Shown here: one piece after another, positions 1 through 8,963 of the stretch
Layout: each line of letters opens with the position of its first letter
How positions within the stretch are numbered: the first letter of the stretch is position 1
Assembly (NCBI RefSeq): GCF_014243345.1
Contig: NZ_JACLZF010000001.1
Location: 1,724,682 to 1,788,681 of the forward strand
Origin: Robiginitalea sp. SC105
GTDB taxonomy: Bacteria; Bacteroidota; Bacteroidia; Flavobacteriales; Flavobacteriaceae
Direction of reading: 5' to 3'
DNA: 64,000 nt
Notes under the pieces: generated by a model
Told to the model about the DNA's origin: nothing
Database searches by the model: none
Seen by the model: the letters and a program-made list of their open reading frames with translations, nothing else
Translations under genes and position numbers: made by a program

Positions 1-704
1 TAAGTGCCGAAATCGATATCCAGCAGGGATCCCTGGGCGCCCTCCGCCAAAATGCGTTTCCCCGCATCCATGGCGCGGAAGAGGTATTCCTCGCTGTCGA
101 TGAAGGTCAGTTCCTTCAGGCGTTCCACGGCCGTGAAGAAATCCGCCTCCAGTTCCTGAAGGTTGTAATGGATGTCCACGTCGTAGAAGTGGATCATCGC
201 CTCGTGCTTGTCGGCCAGGGCCCGGTATTTATCCCGCCAGTCGGACATTTCCAGGTCCCCCACCCGGAGGCCGTTGCGGCCGGTCTTGTCCATGTAGGCC
301 GGTCCGATCCCCTTGAGGGTACTGCCGATCTTGGCTTTGCCCTTAGCAGCTTCCGAAGCGGCGTCGAGCAAGCGGTGGGTCGGCAGGATCAGGTGTGCCT
401 TCCGGGAAATCAACAGGCTTTTTTTGGGGTCGACCGGGAAGTCCTTCAATTTTTCCAGCTCCCCCCGGAAAATGACCGGGTCAATGACCACCCCGTTCCC
501 GACCACATTGATGGCTTTGGGGTGGAAGATCCCTGAGGGGATGGTGTGCAGCACGTGTTTGATGCCATCGAATTCCAGGGTATGGCCGGCGTTTGGCCCG
601 CCCTGGAAGCGCGCGATTATATCGTAATCGGCAGTTAGTACATCGACGATTTTTCCTTTTCCCTCGTCTCCCCACTGGAGGCCGAGCAGCAGATCTACAG
701 ACAT
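1..704 (-). CDS. purA: Adenylosuccinate synthetase, 3' part missing
   Basis: Joins IMP and aspartate, using GTP, to make adenylosuccinate in AMP synthesis. The ATG at 704 opens a protein beginning MSVDLLLGLQWGDEGKGK, followed by IVDVLTADYDI and GGPNAGHTL. These are the GTP-binding and catalytic N-terminal motifs (WGDEGKGK, NAGHT) of PurA. About 234 of the usual ~420 residues are present; the rest runs off the left edge, so the truncation comes from the window and not from mutation. The gene starts 7 bp after the Fur-family gene ends and probably shares its transcript. Confidence 0.97.
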   Translation of the reverse strand, partial: MSVDLLLGLQWGDEGKGKIVDVLTADYDIIARFQGGPNAGHTLEFDGIKHVLHTIPSGIFHPKAINVVGNGVVIDPVIFRGELEKLKDFPVDPKKSLLISRKAHLILPTHRLLDAASEAAKGKAKIGSTLKGIGPAYMDKTGRNGLRVGDLEMSDWRDKYRALADKHEAMIHFYDVDIHYNLQELEADFFTAVERLKELTFIDSEEYLFRAMDAGKRILAEGAQGSLLDIDFGT

Positions 705-711
705 GGGTCGG

Positions 712-1170
712 TTATGATTCTTTGGCGGTTTCCTCGCTACGGTTCCGGGTCCCGTAGAAGTAAAGCGAATGATTGTTGATTTTGATATCGAAAACCTCCT
801 CGATGGTCTTCTTGATGGATTGGATGCGCGGATCGCAGAACTCCACAACCTCCCCGGTGTCGGTGAGGATCACATGGTCGTGTTGTCGGTCGAAATAAGA
901 TTTTTCGTACTGGGCCTGGTTTTTGCCGAACTGGTGCTTGCGCACCAGCTTGCACTCCAGCAACAATTCGATGGTATTGTACAGGGTGGCCCGGCTGACG
1001 CGGTAATTCTTGTTTTTCATCTTGATATAGAGCGATTCGATATCAAAATGGTCGTCACTGTCATAGATTTCCTGCAGGATGGCGTACCGCTCGGGGGTTT
1101 TGCGGTGCCCGTTGTCTTCCAGAAAACTGGTAAACACGTTTTTGACGATTTCCTGATTCTTGTCGGCCAT
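712..1170 (-). CDS. Fur-family transcriptional regulator
   Basis: A 152-residue metal-responsive repressor of the Fur superfamily. Residues ~20-80 form the winged helix, with [14 protein letters not shown] (57-70) as recognition helix. The dimerisation half carries a QHDH metal-site motif near residues 96-99. The paired CxxC motifs of many Fur/Zur proteins are absent; only C73 and C112 are seen, so it may lack the structural zinc site, and I cannot tell Fur, PerR or Zur apart. It lies between spoT and purA, the usual flavobacterial order, with a good promoter of its own at 1195-1227. Confidence 0.93.
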   Translation of the reverse strand: MADKNQEIVKNVFTSFLEDNGHRKTPERYAILQEIYDSDDHFDIESLYIKMKNKNYRVSRATLYNTIELLLECKLVRKHQFGKNQAQYEKSYFDRQHDHVILTDTGEVVEFCDPRIQSIKKTIEEVFDIKINNHSLYFYGTRNRSEETAKES

Positions 1171-1194
1171 GGGCAGTGGAGCTAAATCCGCCTA

Positions 1195-1227
1195 CAAAAA
1201 TACGCTTAAAATTAGGAATAGCCACAA
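1195..1227 (-). promoter_or_regulatory. Bacteroidetes-type promoter of the Fur-family gene
   Basis: On the minus strand TATTTTTG (1195-1202) fits the -7 consensus TAnnTTTG, and a TTG at 1225-1227 lies 22 bp upstream as the -33 element. The -7 box ends 24 bp before the ATG at 1170. Confidence 0.6.
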
Positions 1228-1256
1228 GTTGCGGCCGAATTTAGGCGGGTGTCGCC

Positions 1257-3464
1257 TCAGAGGCGGATCACCTTGTCGATGCCGTTGATCTCCTTGAGGT
1301 TTGCGACGAGTTTTTTGAGGATGGCCTTGTTTTTGACCACCACGGTGATCTTGCCTTCGAAGGTACCCCCGTCCGTGCTGAAATTGATATTGCGCATATT
1401 TACGTGCATCTCATCCGAAATCAGGTCGGTGATGTCGTTGATCAGCCCCATATTGTCGATGCCGCTCATCCGGATCTGGGCGGTAAACTCCTCCTGGGTG
1501 GAGTCCACCCACTTGGCGGAGATGATCCGGTAGGCGTAATTGGACTGGAGGGAGATGGCGTTGGGGCAGTTCTTTTTGTGGACTTTGATGCCTTCGTTGA
1601 CACTGACAAAGCCAAAGACCTCATCCCCGGGGATCGGGTTGCAGCACTTGGAGAGCGTATAACTGAGCTTTTCCTCTTCCTTCCCGAAGACGAGCATATC
1701 GTACTTGGCCGTGATCTCGTCCCGGTCGATATCCTTGGGGGTTTCCTTGCGCCGGATCTTGTTCTTGAAAAAACTGATGAACGCATTGTTGTAGGAAGCC
1801 GCGAAATCCCGGATCTGCTGGTTGTCAATGGCGCCGTTGCCCACCCGGTAGAAAAGGTCCAGGCTGGTCTGCAGCTTGAAGAACACGACCATCTTGTTGA
1901 CCACATCCTCGCTCAGGGTGATTTTCAGGGATTTCAGTTTGCGCCTCAGGGTTTCCTTGCCCTCCACGGCAAGTTCCTTTTTCTCCTCCCGCAGGGAAGA
2001 GCGGATCTTGGAACGCGCCCGCCCGGTGGTGGCATAATCCATCCAGTTCTGGTTGGGTTTGGCGCTTTCCGAGGTAATCACCTCCACCTGGTCGCCGCTC
2101 CTGAGTACGGTGTTGAGCGGGACCAGTTTGCCGTTGACCTTGGCGCCCCGGGTATGCATGCCCACCTCCGTGTGGATGTGGAAGGCAAAATCCAGGGGGG
2201 TCGCCCCTTTAGGCAGGGATTTCAGTTCCCCTGAAGGGGTAAAGACGAAGATCTCCTTGGAATAGAGGTTGAGCTTGAATTCCTCTACAAAGTCCACGGC
2301 ACTCCCGTTGGAACTCTCCAGGGCTTCCTGCAGGCGGTTGAGCCAGATTTCGATGCCTTGTTCCTTCTGGTCGCCGTGTTTGTACTTGAAATGGGCGGCA
2401 TAGCCCTTTTCGGCGATCTCATGCATGCGCTCCGAGCGGATCTGCACCTCTACCCAGCGCCCTTTTGGGCCCATCACGGTGATGTGCAGGGCTTCATACC
2501 CGGTGCTTTTGGGGGAGGAGATCCAGTCCCGTAGGCGTACCGGGTTGGGGGTGAAGTGGTCCGTTACGATAGAGTAGATCTTCCAGGCGAGGAACTTCTC
2601 GTTTTTCCGGTCCGATTTATAGATGATGCGGATGGCGAATTTGTCGTAGATCTGGTCGAAGCTCACATTCTGTGTCTGCATCTTGCGGCGGATGGAATGG
2701 ATGGATTTCATCCGCCCCCTGATCGTGTAGTTGAGCCCCTCCCGGTCCAGGGAGTCCCGGATGATGGCCGAGAAATCCTCGATATACTGGGTCTGTTCCT
2801 CCTTGGTATCCTCAATTTTGCTCAGGATATCATTGTAGACCTCCGGTTCGGTGTATTTCAGGCTGAGGTCCTCGAGTTCCGTCTTGATATTGTACAGCCC
2901 GATACGGTGCGCCAGGGGGGCGTAGATATAGAGGGTTTCCGAGGCGATTTTCACCTGCTTGTATTCCGGCATGGAGTCCATGGTAAGCAGGTTGTGGTAG
3001 CGGTCGGCGATCTTGATGATGATCACCCGGACGTCGTCGTGGAGGGTCAGCAGCATCTTGCGGAAATTCTCCGCCTGCTGGGAAATATTCGTGTCCTTCT
3101 TCAGGTGGGCAATTTTGGTCAGCCCGTCGACGATCCGCGCAACCGTCTCCCCGAACATCCGCTCGATATCGTTCAGCGTGTAGGGGGTATCCTCCACCAC
3201 GTCGTGTAACAGGGCCGATGCGATGCTCACGGCATCCAGCCCGATTTCCGAAGCGACGATCTTCGCTACCGCTATCGGGTGGAATACGTAGGCTTCGCCC
3301 GATTTGCGGCGCTGGTCCTTATGGGCATCCACGGCTACGTCAAAGGCCTGCCGGATCAGGCGCTTGTCCTCGTCGGACAGCGTCTGGTAGCTGATGCGCA
3401 GCAGTTCCTTGTACTGCTTGGCGATCTCCTTGTTCTCCTTTTGTATGAGTGTTTGCGGCGCCAT
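1257..3464 (-). CDS. spoT: Bifunctional (p)ppGpp synthetase/hydrolase, RelA/SpoT family
   Basis: Makes and degrades the alarmone (p)ppGpp in the stringent response. The 735 residues have the full long-RSH layout. An HD hydrolase domain spans ~40-200, with H62 and HDVVEDT at 87-93. The synthetase domain spans ~240-370, with YDKFAIRII and GYEALHITV followed by the VEVQIRSERMHEIAE segment. A TGS domain (~405-465) begins at FVFTPSGELKSLPKG, and a C-terminal ACT domain lies at ~660-735. The intact HD motif indicates that hydrolase activity is kept. The ATG is at 3464. It precedes the Fur-family gene by 86 bp, which has its own promoter. Confidence 0.96.
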   Translation of the reverse strand: MAPQTLIQKENKEIAKQYKELLRISYQTLSDEDKRLIRQAFDVAVDAHKDQRRKSGEAYVFHPIAVAKIVASEIGLDAVSIASALLHDVVEDTPYTLNDIERMFGETVARIVDGLTKIAHLKKDTNISQQAENFRKMLLTLHDDVRVIIIKIADRYHNLLTMDSMPEYKQVKIASETLYIYAPLAHRIGLYNIKTELEDLSLKYTEPEVYNDILSKIEDTKEEQTQYIEDFSAIIRDSLDREGLNYTIRGRMKSIHSIRRKMQTQNVSFDQIYDKFAIRIIYKSDRKNEKFLAWKIYSIVTDHFTPNPVRLRDWISSPKSTGYEALHITVMGPKGRWVEVQIRSERMHEIAEKGYAAHFKYKHGDQKEQGIEIWLNRLQEALESSNGSAVDFVEEFKLNLYSKEIFVFTPSGELKSLPKGATPLDFAFHIHTEVGMHTRGAKVNGKLVPLNTVLRSGDQVEVITSESAKPNQNWMDYATTGRARSKIRSSLREEKKELAVEGKETLRRKLKSLKITLSEDVVNKMVVFFKLQTSLDLFYRVGNGAIDNQQIRDFAASYNNAFISFFKNKIRRKETPKDIDRDEITAKYDMLVFGKEEEKLSYTLSKCCNPIPGDEVFGFVSVNEGIKVHKKNCPNAISLQSNYAYRIISAKWVDSTQEEFTAQIRMSGIDNMGLINDITDLISDEMHVNMRNINFSTDGGTFEGKITVVVKNKAILKKLVANLKEINGIDKVIRL

Positions 3465-3545
3465 GGATTAAAAGTAGCACAAATTCAAAAGCATACCAAC
3501 AAAAACCATGCCTGTTGACGGGAAGTATCGGCCATTTTATCGGGT

Positions 3546-4265
3546 TCAGCCCCCGTAAATCACCGCATCCGGAATTTCATACTGCGCGTCCCCGATCCCG
3601 ATGATGAACACGTCTCCCTCGTGGGAGGACTGGAATTCCCCGGTGGCGGGTAGCGGGTCGCAGCCAATTGCCCGGCCGTTCTCAAAGAGGATGGTTTGGC
3701 GCGTGCCGTCCTGGAGGGTCAGGATCACCCTGCCGGAGCCGTTTCCGCTGCGGATCACCCCGAAATTGCATTGTTCCGTTCCGTTCACCCCACAAGGCAC
3801 CTGGCCCGTGGCGTGGAAAGGGGTCCCCGGGACCAAGGCATCCGCCTCGGGTTGTTTGCCCCGGATGACCTCCAGCCGGAAATCTGCTGTTTCCCCTCTG
3901 CGGGCCGCACTGCGCATCAGGTAAACCCGGATGCGGTACTCCCCGCTTTTTGCAGACGTCCCCTCGTACTGGTTCCCCGATACCGACCCGATGAAGACGG
4001 CCTCATAGGCTTCCCCGGGCTCCATCAGGTTGAAGTAATTGGCGCTGTTTTGGGTCGCCAGGCTGATATTGAGGTATTGCCCGGCTTGGGCCGAGAACAG
4101 GTAGTCCGCGATCCGGTATCCGGAGAGCGTGTCCCGGACCACTGCCGTCCGGGTATCGCCGGGCCATTCGATCCGTTGGGTGCGGATATCCGGATCCGCC
4201 TGGCAAAGGAGGTTGTAGTGGCCTAAAAGGGCCAGGATGAGGAAGGTAAAAAGCGGTCGATTCAT
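3546..4265 (-). CDS. Secreted protein of unknown function
   Basis: I do not recognise this 239-residue protein. It opens with a short hydrophobic signal sequence (about residues 3-21, LLCQADP cleavage region) and has no later membrane segment, so it should be periplasmic or outer-membrane exposed. Residues ~55-130 (YLFSAQAGQYLNISL to YRIRVYLMRS) resemble a small beta-sandwich of the PPC type, often found attached to secreted peptidases. Two Cys in CGVNGTEQCN could form a disulfide. It lies 11 bp downstream of the esterase gene and is probably co-transcribed with it. Confidence 0.7.
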   Translation of the reverse strand: MNRPLFTFLILALLGHYNLLCQADPDIRTQRIEWPGDTRTAVVRDTLSGYRIADYLFSAQAGQYLNISLATQNSANYFNLMEPGEAYEAVFIGSVSGNQYEGTSAKSGEYRIRVYLMRSAARRGETADFRLEVIRGKQPEADALVPGTPFHATGQVPCGVNGTEQCNFGVIRSGNGSGRVILTLQDGTRQTILFENGRAIGCDPLPATGEFQSSHEGDVFIIGIGDAQYEIPDAVIYGG

Positions 4266-4276
4266 GTAAATAAAGA

Positions 4277-5308
4277 TTAATCGGACTCGAAGGAAAGGTA
4301 CCGGTCAAAAAATGGCAGCATGTCATTGGGGATCCGGCCATCCCGCGTATATATGCCGCTGGTGTGCGTGCCGATGTACTCCTCGGCGAAGTGAGTGATA
4401 TTCGCATTTTCCAGTCGCTGGCTGAACATGTTGCACTGCTGGGTAAAACGCTCCCCGGCATTCCTCCCCCAGTCCAGGGCAATGCCCCGGAGCTGCCGCA
4501 GGTTTTCCAGGTTGTCCTCGATCATATGGACGGGCATGTTTGCCTGCCACTTGGCCAGGACCTCCGGGCGGGTAACCAGGGAGTCCCCCTGGTATTCAAA
4601 GGGTACGTCACAATAAAAAGGCGGGTTGTCCGGGTTGGGGGACCAGGAGCGCCCAAAGGCGACAATTACCCTGGGGAAATAGGAATTACTGAGTTCCTCC
4701 GCTGTACGGATTGCCGCCAGGTCCCTGTAGGTGGTGCTGTTGGGGCCGTATTCCCTGACGATTGCAAGGGCACCCGGACTCAGGGCATAGACACTCCCGA
4801 AAATATCCGGGTGGTGCATGGCGATCTTCAGGGCCCCGTACCCTCCCATGCTGTGTCCCGTGATCCCCCGGCTGTTTTTGTCCGGCAGGGTCCGGTAATG
4901 GGTATCCATGTACCCGACCAGGTCCAGGGCGGTAAAATCCTCCCAGTTGCCAAAAAGGCCCGAGTTGCTGTAGAAGCTGCCGTCATAAGTTGTTTTCTGG
5001 TCGCTGATTACCAGGATAAATGGCCGGATTTTCTTTTTTTCGATGGCGTGATCCAGGATATCCACCATCTGGGGATACAGGGTATGATCCCCCATAAAGC
5101 CATGCAGGAAGTAGATTACCGGGTAACGCTCCCCGCTATTGTCATAGCCGGGAGGCAGGTACACGGAGAGTGCCCGGGTGGTTGCCTCCCCCATGGGGTT
5201 TTCGAGACGGGCAGAGTAAAGGGAATCGACAATGACTTTGCCTCCGGCGGTTTGTGCCTGCAGCAACTCCGCAAAAAGGATCAGCAGCAGGAGCATCGTT
5301 TTTTTCAT
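4277..5308 (-). CDS. Secreted alpha/beta-hydrolase esterase (esterase D / Fes-like)
   Basis: A 343-residue serine hydrolase with a signal peptide (residues 1-18, ending LLQAQ). The putative esterase fold is shown by LSVYLPPGY, VIYFLHGF (oxyanion region, ~64-71) and the nucleophile elbow GHSMGG at 151-156, making S153 the catalytic serine. The likely histidine lies in IGTHTSG near 318. The family includes S-formylglutathione hydrolases, feruloyl esterases and mycolyltransferase-like enzymes, so the substrate is unknown. Three 11-bp repeats lie 10 bp upstream of the ATG. It is divergent from the transporter gene at 5443. Confidence 0.85.
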   Translation of the reverse strand: MKKTMLLLLILFAELLQAQTAGGKVIVDSLYSARLENPMGEATTRALSVYLPPGYDNSGERYPVIYFLHGFMGDHTLYPQMVDILDHAIEKKKIRPFILVISDQKTTYDGSFYSNSGLFGNWEDFTALDLVGYMDTHYRTLPDKNSRGITGHSMGGYGALKIAMHHPDIFGSVYALSPGALAIVREYGPNSTTYRDLAAIRTAEELSNSYFPRVIVAFGRSWSPNPDNPPFYCDVPFEYQGDSLVTRPEVLAKWQANMPVHMIEDNLENLRQLRGIALDWGRNAGERFTQQCNMFSQRLENANITHFAEEYIGTHTSGIYTRDGRIPNDMLPFFDRYLSFESD

Positions 5309-5318
5309 AAGATCTGAT

Positions 5319-5351
5319 CAGTTGGAAATCAATTGGAAATCAGCTGGAAAT
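5319..5351. repeat. Three tandem 11-bp repeats upstream of the esterase gene
   Basis: CAGTTGGAAAT, CAATTGGAAAT and CAGCTGGAAAT follow one another without spacers at 5319, 5330 and 5341. Each has a CAnnTG core and a constant GGAAAT. The 11-bp period is close to one helical turn. The array lies in the 134-bp divergent gap between the esterase and the CitMHS-type transporter. A regulator-binding role is inference. Confidence 0.75.
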
Positions 5352-5442
5352 TAAGGAATTTAAGCAAAACCTGTCGACTTCCTGAGCGGCATTTTCACGG
5401 ATCCCCGGGAATCTTGTACTTTAGGGGTTCAGATCAGTCGCT

Positions 5443-6738
5443 ATGCTAGCCCTCCTGGGAGTCCTTACCATCGCCATCCTGCTTTTCCTGATTATGAGCA
5501 AAAGGGCCTCAGCGATCGTGGCGCTTATCGTTGTCCCGCTCCTGACCGGCCTGGCAGGCGGGTTCGGGACGGAACTCTTCGGTTTTATGACCGAGGGCAT
5601 CCAAACCATTGCCCCGACTGGGGTCATGTTTATTTTCGCCATCCTTTTTTTTGGTATCCTCACCGACGCGGGCACATTCCGGCCCATCATTGAACGGTTG
5701 TTAAGAGCCGCCGGGCGACATCCTGCAAGGATTGCCGTGGCAACGGCCCTGCTGGCCATGATGGTCCATCTGGACGGCTCCGGAGCCGTAACCTTCCTGG
5801 TTACCGTTCCCGCTTTACTGCCGCTGTACGACGAATTGAAAATGCCCCGGACGACCCTGGCCACCATTGTGGCACTGGCAGCCGGGACCATGAATATACT
5901 TCCCTGGGGGGGGCCGACGCTGCGGGCGGCTTCGGCCCTGGAGGTTCCGGTTACCGAACTTTTCAACCCGATGCTGCTGCCTGTGTTGGCGGGCCTGGGA
6001 TTTGTGCTCTTCCTGTCTTACAGAATGGGGCTCAGGGCCGCGTCCGGGACAGGGGCCGACCCGGGAAATACGGAGGGGATTTCCATGGAGCTTCCCGAAA
6101 CGGACCCCGACCTGGAACGTCCCCGGCTGTTTTGGGTCAACATCGCGATGATCCTGGCCGCGGTGGTCTTTTTGATTTCCGGCCTTGCCCCGCCCCATGT
6201 GGTGTTTATCATCGCCTTTGCCCTGGCCGTTACGCTGAATTACCCCAACCTGAAACAGCAGGCGGATCGGATCAATGCACATGCAAAGGCGGCCCTGCTG
6301 ATGGCGGGGATCCTTTTTGCCGCCGGATGCTTTACAGGGATCCTCAAAGGCTCCGGCATGATCGATGCAATGGCCGAGGGTTCGGTAGCCGTACTGCCGG
6401 ATTGGGTAGGGGGCCACCTGGCGATTATCACCGGGGTTTGCTCCATGCCTGCCAGCTTGTTATTTGACCCGGATTCCTTTTATTTCGGGATCCTGCCCCT
6501 TTTAGGCTCAACGGCGGAATATTTTGGGGGGGATGCATTGGAAGTAGGCCGTGCGGCCATATCCGGTCAAATGACCACGGGATTCCCTGTAAGTCCCCTC
6601 ACGGGGGCTACCTACCTCCTTGTCGGTCTCACAGGGGTGGACCTTGGGGACCATCAGCGGAAGACCATCCCCTATGCCTTCCTGACCACCCTGATCATCC
6701 TGTTTGTTTCACTGCTCGTTGGCGCAATATCTCTATAA
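5443..6738 (+). CDS. CitMHS-type (citrate-Mg2+:H+) membrane transporter
   Basis: A 431-residue integral membrane protein of about 11-12 hydrophobic segments from residue 1 to the C-terminus, matching CitMHS and ion-transporter superfamily length. The conserved half-site motifs are visible: HLDGSGAVTFLVTVPALLPLY (~107-127) with NILPWGGPT soon after, and the second-half equivalent FAAGCFTGILKGSGMIDAMA. Known members import metal-citrate complexes; related ones take other di- and tricarboxylates. It stops 1 bp before the AtuA-like gene, so the three genes 5443-8387 form one operon and the transporter probably imports a precursor for that enzyme. Confidence 0.9.
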   Translation: MLALLGVLTIAILLFLIMSKRASAIVALIVVPLLTGLAGGFGTELFGFMTEGIQTIAPTGVMFIFAILFFGILTDAGTFRPIIERLLRAAGRHPARIAVATALLAMMVHLDGSGAVTFLVTVPALLPLYDELKMPRTTLATIVALAAGTMNILPWGGPTLRAASALEVPVTELFNPMLLPVLAGLGFVLFLSYRMGLRAASGTGADPGNTEGISMELPETDPDLERPRLFWVNIAMILAAVVFLISGLAPPHVVFIIAFALAVTLNYPNLKQQADRINAHAKAALLMAGILFAAGCFTGILKGSGMIDAMAEGSVAVLPDWVGGHLAIITGVCSMPASLLFDPDSFYFGILPLLGSTAEYFGGDALEVGRAAISGQMTTGFPVSPLTGATYLLVGLTGVDLGDHQRKTIPYAFLTTLIILFVSLLVGAISL

Positions 6739-6739
6739 T

Positions 6740-8083
6740 ATGAGCGATAGTTTACGGATCGGAAGCGGGGCGGGATATGCGGGCGACCGCCTGGAACCTG
6801 CCCTGGAACTCATGGAGCGGGGCCGCCTGGACTTTATCGGTTTCGAATGCCTTGCAGAGCGGACCATCGCCCTGGCCCAGCGCGAACGGGACCGGGATCC
6901 TAAGGCGGGTTACAACCCCATGCTGGCTTATCGGATGGAACACCTGCTCCCCCTGGCCCGGAAACACGGCATTGGCGTGCTGACCAACATGGGAGCTGCC
7001 AATCCTGCGGGGGCAGCGGCTAAAACCGCCGGGATTGCAACAAAACAAGGCCTCCGGGGCATGAGGATTGCGGCTGTGACCGGTGACGACGTACTGGAAC
7101 AGGTACGCAACCGGCCCGGTCTGAAAATTCTGGAAACCGGAATGGCCCTCGAAAGCCTGGGTAGCCGGATCGTATCCGCCAATGCCTACCTGGGGGTTGC
7201 CCCCTTGCTTGAAGCCCTGCGGCATAAGGCGGATGTCATCATTACCGGTCGGGTGGCCGACCCCGCCCTCTTCCTTGCACCCATCATGCATGCCTTTGGT
7301 TGGGATATCTCCGATTATCAGCGGCTGGGCAGGGGTACACTGGTCGGGCACCTGCTCGAATGTGCGGCCCAGGTAAGTGGCGGGTATTTTGCCGACCCCG
7401 GCCGGAAGGACGTCCCCGAGTTGTGGCGCGTGGGATTCCCCTTTGCGGAGGTATACCCGGACGGGAACGGTTTTATCTCCAAGCTGGAGGGTACGGGCGG
7501 GCAGGTGAGTACGGCGACGGTTACCGAACAGTTGCTTTATGAAATCCACGATCCCGCTGCGTATCTGACCCCGGATTGTACAGCAGATTTTTCGGGCGTT
7601 CACCTCCATTCGGAAAAAACGGATGAAGTGGCCTTTTCAGGGGCCGGGGGCAGTCCCCCGACCGACACCTATAAGGTCAGCGTGGGGTATCGCAATGGCT
7701 ATCTCGGGGAAGGACAGATAAGCTACGGGGGTGCCAACTGCCTTGATCGCGCCCGACTGGCCGGCGAGGTGGTCCGCAGGTGGCTGGAGCCGGTAGCCGG
7801 ATCCATAGCAGACCTGAGGATTGACCTAATCGGCTATGATTCCCTGGGCCCTTCTGCCGGAAATCGCAGCCCCGCCCCCAGGGAAGTCCGCCTGCGGGTG
7901 GCAGGGAGGTCGGAAGACCCGGAAGTTGCGCGCCGGATCGCCAACGAGGTGGAAGCCTTGTATACGAATGGCCCGGCTGGGGGAGGCGGTGCCTCCAAGC
8001 GGGTCGAAGAACTGATTTCGGTGGCATCCGTGCTTCTCCCCAAAAGCGAGGTGGCACATACGGTCAAATACATGGAAACCTGA
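6740..8083 (+). CDS. AtuA-like protein, large domain (DUF1446)
   Basis: A 447-residue protein matching the N-terminal domain of AtuA, which is required for acyclic terpene (citronellol/geraniol) catabolism in Pseudomonas but whose reaction is not established. Telling segments are IGSGAGYAGDR at the start, LDFIGFECLAERTIA, GVLTNMGAANP, DVIITGRVADPALFLAP and SYGGANCLDRARLA. The ATG at 6740 is preferred to an in-frame one at 6704, which lies inside the transporter gene. The C-terminal ~100-residue domain of classical AtuA is a separate gene 4 bp downstream. Terpene substrates are not implied by the neighbouring carboxylate-type transporter. Confidence 0.88.
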   Translation: MSDSLRIGSGAGYAGDRLEPALELMERGRLDFIGFECLAERTIALAQRERDRDPKAGYNPMLAYRMEHLLPLARKHGIGVLTNMGAANPAGAAAKTAGIATKQGLRGMRIAAVTGDDVLEQVRNRPGLKILETGMALESLGSRIVSANAYLGVAPLLEALRHKADVIITGRVADPALFLAPIMHAFGWDISDYQRLGRGTLVGHLLECAAQVSGGYFADPGRKDVPELWRVGFPFAEVYPDGNGFISKLEGTGGQVSTATVTEQLLYEIHDPAAYLTPDCTADFSGVHLHSEKTDEVAFSGAGGSPPTDTYKVSVGYRNGYLGEGQISYGGANCLDRARLAGEVVRRWLEPVAGSIADLRIDLIGYDSLGPSAGNRSPAPREVRLRVAGRSEDPEVARRIANEVEALYTNGPAGGGGASKRVEELISVASVLLPKSEVAHTVKYMET

Positions 8084-8087
8084 TCAG

Positions 8088-8387
8088 ATGAAACTCTACG
8101 AGATAGCGCATTCACGTACCGGGGATAAGGGGAACATCTCGAATATTTCCCTCATCGCCTATGACCCAACTGATTTTGAATTGCTCCGGGAGCGGGTTAC
8201 CGCATCCCGGGTCCGGGAGTTTTTTTCCAGCCTGGGGGTCACGGAAGTCCGGCGCTATGAATTGCCCCAGCTCGGGGCCCTGAATTTTGTGCTCCACAAC
8301 GCCCTTGCAGGCGGTGTAACTTCGGCCACCACCCTGGATAAACACGGGAAGACCCTGGGTTCCTTTCTGCTGGAAATGGAGATTTGA
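8088..8387 (+). CDS. AtuA C-terminal-like domain protein
   Basis: A 99-residue free-standing version of the small C-terminal domain of AtuA proteins. The diagnostic start is LYEIAHSRTGDKGNISNISLIAY, and the end LGALNFVLHNALAGGVTSATTLDKHGK also matches. Four bases separate it from the large-domain gene, so the two products are presumably made together and form a complex. No membrane segment or signal peptide is visible. It faces the GyrI-like gene on the minus strand across a 51-bp gap without an evident terminator. Confidence 0.87.
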   Translation: MKLYEIAHSRTGDKGNISNISLIAYDPTDFELLRERVTASRVREFFSSLGVTEVRRYELPQLGALNFVLHNALAGGVTSATTLDKHGKTLGSFLLEMEI

Positions 8388-8438
8388 ATTTTGGCCGGTA
8401 ACCCGAGGCTGCCCTTGAATGTGGGTAGTTTGTCGGTT

Positions 8439-8960
8439 TCAGGAAGCCCCGTCCTTTACGCGGACGGGTATCCAGAGGTCCTCTTCGGAATCCGGGTGGT
8501 CCCCCAGATAAGTCGGGCCCATAACCGCAAGGTGCGGCCTGTGTTCCAGGTCGTAAAGGGAGGCCGGTAACCATTCGGTCAGTATCCGGTGATAAAATGC
8601 GCCGACAGTCCGGGGACTGCCCCGGTAGCGAAAGACTGCATACAGCCCCTCGGGAAGTTCCAGTTTTTCTAACGGTTCCGGGAGGCCCTCCCAGGTGGTT
8701 ACCGGGACGCCGGCCCACTTCCTGAATGTGCGGTGGGGGTCGAAGTCCCTGAGGTATTCCGCGTCCGGGTAAATGTCGACGGAGTAGAGTTCGTTTCCAA
8801 CCCGCCCGGGGATGTGGTTGCGAAGGGGCATGAATTCCTGCCAGAGTTCCCGGGTCTGATTATCCATCAGGGACATGGCGCGGCAACTACCGGCAAGGAG
8901 CATTCCGGGCATCGTTTCAATTCTCGGCAATAAGGGATTTCTGGCTGTTTCTGGAAGCAT
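8439..8960 (-). CDS. GyrI-like small-molecule-binding domain protein
   Basis: A 173-residue soluble protein of the GyrI/AraC effector-binding (SOUL-related) fold. It starts with PRIETMPGMLLAGSCRAMSL and continues with LWQEFMPLRNHI, GLYAVFRYRG and a C-terminal EEDLWIPVRV strand, all typical. The HTH of AraC/MerR relatives is absent, so it is a stand-alone ligand-binding or ligand-hydrolysing domain. It is last in a five-gene minus operon, 3 bp after the ADP-ribosylglycohydrolase-like gene. The ATG at 8960 keeps the first beta strand. Confidence 0.82.
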   Translation of the reverse strand: MLPETARNPLLPRIETMPGMLLAGSCRAMSLMDNQTRELWQEFMPLRNHIPGRVGNELYSVDIYPDAEYLRDFDPHRTFRKWAGVPVTTWEGLPEPLEKLELPEGLYAVFRYRGSPRTVGAFYHRILTEWLPASLYDLEHRPHLAVMGPTYLGDHPDSEEDLWIPVRVKDGAS

Positions 8961-8963
8961 TTT

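Noticed and set aside
168-627. Plus-strand open frames opposite purA.
   Set aside because: The minus strand encodes clear PurA motifs through this stretch, so the plus frames are shadows.
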